A stretch of DNA of 64,000 bases. It comes from Stutzerimonas kunmingensis. Lineage in GTDB: Bacteria > Pseudomonadota > Gammaproteobacteria > Pseudomonadales > Pseudomonadaceae. Positions 63,879-64,000 of the stretch are shown piece after piece; positions within the stretch are counted from its first letter, which is position 1; each line of letters begins with the position of its first letter. Made by a program: the position numbers and the translations under genes. The stretch is taken from positions 333,513-397,512 of the forward strand of contig NZ_PISM01000020.1 of assembly GCF_002929225.1 (NCBI RefSeq). The letters are read 5' to 3'. The notes beneath the pieces are model-generated. The model saw only the letters and a program-made list of their open reading frames with translations, made no database searches and was not told the origin of the DNA.

Positions 63879-64000
63879 GGAAGGTCTGAAAAAGACTTCC
63901 TGATTTGGCAAAATCCCCCGACTTCACCTCGCCGAGTTTTCCCATGAAGCAGATGACCTTCGCCGACGCCGAGTACGCAGGCAAGCGCAAGCAGACCCGC
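63879..64000 (+). mobile_element. Start of an IS5-family insertion sequence
   Basis: GGAAGGTCTGAAAAAGACTT beginning at 63880 looks like an IS5-type terminal inverted repeat, and the transposase start follows at 63944. The right end is outside the window. Confidence 0.8.
63944..64000 (+). CDS. IS5-family transposase, N-terminal fragment
   Basis: The first 19 codons, 'MKQMTFADAEYAGKRKQTR', match the conserved start of IS5-group (DDE) transposases common in Pseudomonas. The frame runs off the window end. Confidence 0.85.
   Translation, partial: MKQMTFADAEYAGKRKQTR

Overview
The window is from a high-GC gamma-proteobacterium, most likely Pseudomonas in the broad sense (a stutzeri/mendocina-type lineage). 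The adjacent purE-purK pair, the HypT-like LysR regulator beside it, and the GlsB, DUF3299, UDG-like and ldhA neighbours are typical Pseudomonas. No 16S rRNA gene is present, so the species is inference. I computed nothing beyond reading the sequence; family names are motif-based recognition, not database hits.

Layout. (1) About 1-12.8 kb is core-like: the end of a LysR regulator, a three-domain adenylation/carrier/thioesterase protein with a Cys in the thioesterase nucleophile position, a QuiC-type 3-dehydroshikimate dehydratase fused to an HPPD-like domain, a sensor kinase, purE, purK, glsB, a DUF3299 protein, a UDG-like protein and a D-2-hydroxyacid dehydrogenase. (2) About 12.9-20.8 kb holds two divergent MocR-controlled units. 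One is glutamine amidotransferase / MOSC / AlaC-type aminotransferase. The other is pyridoxal kinase (frameshifted) / 86-aa protein / class-III aminotransferase. Each MocR promoter carries a pair of direct repeats exactly 22 nt apart. (3) About 21-24.8 kb is ordinary: DUF2188, nucleotidyltransferase, Ala-rich protein, and a LysR/MFS pair.

(4) From about 24.9 kb onward the sequence is a stack of genomic islands inserted one after another at the 3' end of a minus-strand tRNA-Thr(UGU). Three partial copies of the tRNA 3' end lie at about 24.92, 32.65 and 55.98 kb. Island A (25-32.6 kb) has a WYL regulator, an unknown 442-aa protein, a 54-aa protein, a Sel1 protein, an inositol-phosphatase/ADP-ribosylglycohydrolase fusion and an unknown partner. 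Three matching dyad operators tie these promoters together. A PD-(D/E)XK pair converges on them. Island B (32.7-55.97 kb) is a defence island: a five-gene type I restriction-modification operon with GIY-YIG and AlbA/ATPase accessory genes, a 1.9k-aa DUF4011/helicase/nuclease/DUF3320 protein (Hhe-like), a DUF3987 protein, an AlpA-type regulator and a P4-type integrase. Island C (56-64 kb, incomplete) has a second tyrosine integrase, small membrane proteins, two unusual repeat arrays, an AT-rich ASCH/kinase/membrane-protein/GNAT quartet, and the start of an IS5-family element.

The most unusual structure is at 58.46-60.56 kb. Two adjacent arrays with the same ~127-bp period are built on unrelated 7-bp words (GTGGAAA in one, TTAGAAC in the other), yet place these words at the same intervals (14, 21, 29, about 42, about 21 bp). 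Each array is followed by the same 20-bp sequence, a second conserved 25-bp block at the same distance, and a paralogous small reading frame. I do not recognise this system.
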